From Aquilaria yunnanensis (Eukaryota > Streptophyta > Magnoliopsida > Malvales > Thymelaeaceae), in assembly GCA_039654915.1 (NCBI GenBank), contig CM077594.1, positions 48,127,001 through 48,191,000 on the forward strand: DNA of 64,000 nt, read 5' to 3'. Below, piece by piece: positions 60,701-64,000 of the stretch (positions within the stretch are counted from its first letter, which is position 1; every line of letters begins with the position of its first letter). Made by a program: the position numbers and the translations under genes. Under the pieces are notes generated by a model, which saw only the letters and a list, made by a program, of their open reading frames with translations, was not told the origin of the DNA and made no database searches.

Positions 60701-63252
60701 CTCTTGTTCCTGAGTTCTCTCAAGCTTAGTCTCAGATTCAGGCTTCATTGGAGAGGTGTGGAGCTTGGGTGAAGAATTCATGCTTGAAAGTTTGATTTCG
60801 GTGCTAGACTACTTCAAATTCAAGTTGTTCTTGAAGAATCAAGCCAAGGCCGAGAAGGAATCAAGCTAGGGTTCTTGAGGTAACTTCAATGTTTCCTTGA
60901 ATTCATGGTAGTTCTTCCATGTACAAGGACCTTAAGTGTTCAATTGAAGTTATGTTAAGCTAAATGAGCAAAGTATGTCCTGGTTTGGAGGTGGATTGTT
61001 GGCCGAATGTGTTCTTGGTGTTCTTCTTCATTTCCATGGAAATTAATCCATGACTAAGTGTTGTTGTTGCCTATTTGTTGTTGTGCTAGGCAAATTTGAG
61101 CAAGGAACATCAAGTTGAACAAAAGGAAGTTTGGCCGAAAGGTGCACTTGAGGTAAATGTGTGTTCCTCATTTGTTTACATGGCATTGATGCCATGGTCA
61201 TTGATAAATGATGAGTTGGTGAACATGTGTTGGTTTAGAGTGATGAGGAACATTGATATGTGAAGTTTGGCTTTATGGCCGAGAGCTTGAAATGGCATGA
61301 TTTGGTGCTCATAACTTGAATACATGGTAATGATACCATGAAACAATAATCATCAATGATTTGATGCTATGTGTTGAATTGGTTGGATAAAGGACATAGA
61401 TATGTGTAACTAGGCACTATGGCCGAGAACTTGAATTATAGTGGAATGGTGCATTTCACTTGGTTAATTGGAGATAATGATTTAGATGATGTTCATTGAT
61501 GATTAGAATATTATGTGGTGTGTTAGAATGATGAGTAACACATGTATATGAAAATGGGCCTTTTTGGCCGAGAGCTTAAATGTGTGTATCTTAGTGTTCT
61601 TCATGTGGGTCATGGTAATTTAATCCATGAGTTAGTGTGTTGATGCCATGTGATTGATTTGGTAGGCATTGAGATTGAGGAACACTTGGATACTTGAAGC
61701 TTGGTTGTAGGCCGAGAGCTATTGAGGTAGGGTTCACTGGCACTTGACTTTGCTTGGTAATGTACACCATGATTCAAGTGTCTAGAGCGGCTAAGTGATG
61801 GTTAAATGTGCCATATGACCTTAGTTACTTGATGGGCTTAATGGTTATACTTGGTTGTTTTGTTGATTAGCTAATTAACTATGGTACATGTACTAGAAAT
61901 GCAAGTAAATGTGGCCTATTTGCTTGGCATTTTGGGAGCTCCAAATGGAAATGGTGTATTGGTAAGTTTGTGTGCAAGAAATTAATTGAACCCTTGCTTG
62001 TGGAGCAATTTAAGGGTTTGGGCCTTGCCCTTGCTTCAAGTAATTTAATGAATCCGCATAGAAGCCACCTGGGCCACCTCCCAGGCTTTTCAATTTAAGA
62101 AAATAAGACTTAAAGTTAAGTTACCCAAATTGGCCGAATCTAAGAGACTGGAATTAAACTCCAGTTAACAGGTTAAACTCAAGTTGGGAGGTTTAACATG
62201 AATTTGAAATTTGGGAGTTAAACTTAAGGTTTAAGAGTTAAACCTCTATAGTGATGGGCCAGGGCTTGTGTGAGGTGTGACAGCCTTGGGTGTGTGCTTA
62301 GTGTTTATTTGCTTAGTTACCAAGGTATGTGCCAATGTGTGCTTGGCGTAGCGTTTGGTTTCATTACAAGTCTTATTTACCTATGGTTGGCCGAGACTTA
62401 TGTTTTAAGTTTGCAGGCTGTAGAGTGGGAACTGTCTAGGAGAGCATGGATACTTGGACTTTAACTCTGATTGTGGTATTCACCTTTATGACCATGAATA
62501 TGGCCATAGGTTTGGTGTTGCAGTGTGTACTTCTGTATGGGATTCTCAAGGTTTTGTTTGACCATTAGGAGTATGGTCTCGGGTTGTATGTAACTTGGCA
62601 TGAACAACTCTGGATGCTTGGCATTTATAGCCATGGTAGATACTAGGTAGACTACCATTTTGATTTGTACATATATGTAGTCTTGGATACCTAGTTGTGG
62701 ATGTTTTGTGGATTTTGGATGCCAAGTTATGTATGAACAACTATGGATGGCATTATGCTTGCCTATGTATGCTGGATATTATGGGCCAAAGTTGCCACTT
62801 TTATGTGAGTGGTTATGGACCTAGTTATGTGGAACTGTCGTGCATAATGGCATGTACATTAGTAGGCCGAGAGCATCATGCATTTTTACTTGTTGTTTTC
62901 AGAAATCTAAACCAACCTTGTGGGCTTCTTGGTTGCCATATAGTTAGTACACTTGATGCACACCATGTATGCACTTAAATTGCATTTAAGTGTTGCCTTG
63001 CTTGTTATGCAAGTTATTAATTGAAACCTTGCTTATTGTGCAAGTTAGGGGTTTTGGGCCTTTCCCTTGCTGCAAGTTGTTAATGGGTCTTGTTAAAGCC
63101 ACCTGGGCCACCTCCCAGGCCTCTTAACTTAAGAAAATAAGACTTAAAAGTTGCCATTACTTGCTTGGCCGAACCAAACACTTTGAGATTAAATATTGGG
63201 TTTGGGAGTTAAGTTAGTAAATGATAGGCCAGGGCCTGAGTGAGGTGTGACA
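57730..63252 (+). mobile_element. Family-Y LTR inserted in Tat 2 RT, itself interrupted
   Basis: TGTTAGGCACCTCCC...GAGGTGTGACA. Without the nested copy it is about 3269 bp, matching the 3246-bp Y solo LTR. No target duplication: the left flank ends AATGC and the right flank starts AAGAG. About ten RT residues (GKFLGYMVSE in Tat 1) are missing at the site, so the junction carries a deletion. Confidence 0.85.
60034..62282 (+). mobile_element. Internally deleted family-Y solo LTR nested in another Y LTR
   Basis: TGTTAGGTACCTCC...GGTGTGACA, with duplications GCCTT (60029-60033 and 62283-62287). It is 2249 bp, about 1 kb shorter than the family. The missing stretch lies after GTGTGCAAGAA (61980), where the sequence jumps to the LTR 3' part. 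Short open frames in it are LTR sequence. Confidence 0.9.
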
Positions 63253-64000
63253 AAGAGAGGTATTGATGCCAATCTAGAAAAGGTCAAGGCCCTGCTGGGA
63301 TTCCAAACTCCCACTTCGACTAAGGATGTACAAAGACTCACAGGGAGAATCATGTCCCTCAGCAGATTCATCTCAAGATATGGGGATCGCTGCTGACCAC
63401 TCTTCAAAATCCTCACTAAGGCAGCAAAAAATGATGGTGACCTCGGGATCGAGGTGCACCCTTGGAACAAAGACTGCCAAAAAGCCTAGGAAGAGCTTAA
63501 AGTCACACTAACCCGTTTGCCAACACTTCGGGAGCCACAGGAAGGAGAACCCCTCATACTCTACCTTGCCGTCACCGAAAAGGCGGTAAGTTCGGTCCTT
63601 GTAAAAGAAGAGGGGGCAAAGCAATAGCCAATATATTACGTGAACAAGTCTCTGCATGGTGCCGAAGTCAGGTACCCCTTGCTACAAAAGGCTATTTATG
63701 CCCTCATACTTGCAAGCAGAAGGTTACGACCCTATTTCCAAGGGCACCCCATTGTTGTGTGAAATAACCTACCCCTTCGGGATATCATGAAGAAGGTAGA
63801 CCACTCGGGAAGGCTTTCAAAGTGGTGCATCAAGCTTGATGAGTATGATATCACCTATGAGCCAAGGAGGGCAATAAAAGCTCGTAGTCCAATAGATGGC
63901 AGGGCACTACGACGCGAAGGACCCAACCTTGGCAAAGTATCATGACCTCATCTCAAAGCTCATCTAGGAGTTTGATGCGGTACACATCGAGAATGTGCCT
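63253..64000 (+). pseudogene. Tat 2 RT end and RNase H, partial
   Basis: It continues RT with RGIDANLEKVKALL, then RNase H 1 (LYLAVTEKAVSSVLVKEEG, YPLLQKAIYALIL). A jump near 63885 goes from RRAIKA directly to a segment matching the second half of the archaeal-type RNase H (LVVQ, AGHYDAKDPTLAKYH), removing about 100 residues. Stops lie at Arg or Trp positions of Tat 1 (63394-63396, 63487 region, 63627 region). The window ends in ENVP. Confidence 0.88.

Larger units (their letters stand above)
49654..64000 (+). mobile_element. Tat element 2: Ty3/Gypsy Tat lineage, truncated by the window
   Basis: Plus-strand gag, protease, RT and RNase H are homologous to Tat 1 and interrupted by two solo-LTR insertions. 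It runs off the window within the second RNase H region. It has many more premature stops than Tat 1, so it is older or more heavily mutated. The 3' LTR and any antisense gene would lie beyond 64000. Confidence 0.92.

Overview
This window reads as repeat-rich nuclear DNA of a land plant, most likely a seed plant with a large genome. Evidence: stacked LTR retrotransposons with plant-type Copia and Gypsy polyproteins, primer-binding sites matching plant initiator-Met tRNA, and a Tat-lineage Gypsy element with two RNase H domains and an antisense gene. I recognise no host gene, tRNA, rRNA or CRISPR array. Almost all of the sequence can be assigned to nested LTR elements, and most junctions are confirmed by exact 5-bp target-site duplications (TSDs).

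Layout. 1-1290: tail of a Copia-family LTR. 1291-12129: an unclassified repeat (R) split by a 9.34-kb Copia element (2591-11934, minus strand, TSD GTGCA), which carries a 986-bp solo LTR (4881-5866, TSD CTAGG). 12130-45217: a non-coding LTR element (LARD-A). Its 5' LTR holds a Tat-type solo LTR (13401 to about 15645), which is itself split by a family-Z solo LTR (14052-15467, TSD GTTTC). Its internal region holds Tat element 1 (18318-42686, minus strand, TSD GGTAC). The 3' LTR of Tat 1 is split by a Z solo LTR (18692-32488, TSD CTTTC), and that LTR is split by a young non-coding element, LARD-B (19572-31947, TSD GATAT), with two 4642-bp LTRs.

45218-49650: unclassified sequence with a solo Copia LTR (45794-47197, TSD TAGCC) and a second copy of R (48129 to about 49600). 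49654-64000: Tat element 2 on the plus strand, broken in gag by a Z solo LTR (50306-54973, TSD GGGAC) that contains a family-Y solo LTR (50456-53701, TSD ATAAT), and broken in RT by another Y LTR (57730-63252) that contains a deleted Y LTR (60034-62282, TSD GCCTT).

Functionally, the Copia and Tat elements once encoded gag, protease, integrase, reverse transcriptase and RNase H. All are now disabled. Most premature stops sit at expected Gln, Arg or Trp codons, as expected from deamination of methylated cytosine. Tat 1 also carries a separate antisense gene (plus strand, about 33388-36086) with its own TATA box and three predicted introns, facing the end of pol. LARD-B is non-coding yet has nearly identical LTRs, so it moved recently using proteins supplied from elsewhere.
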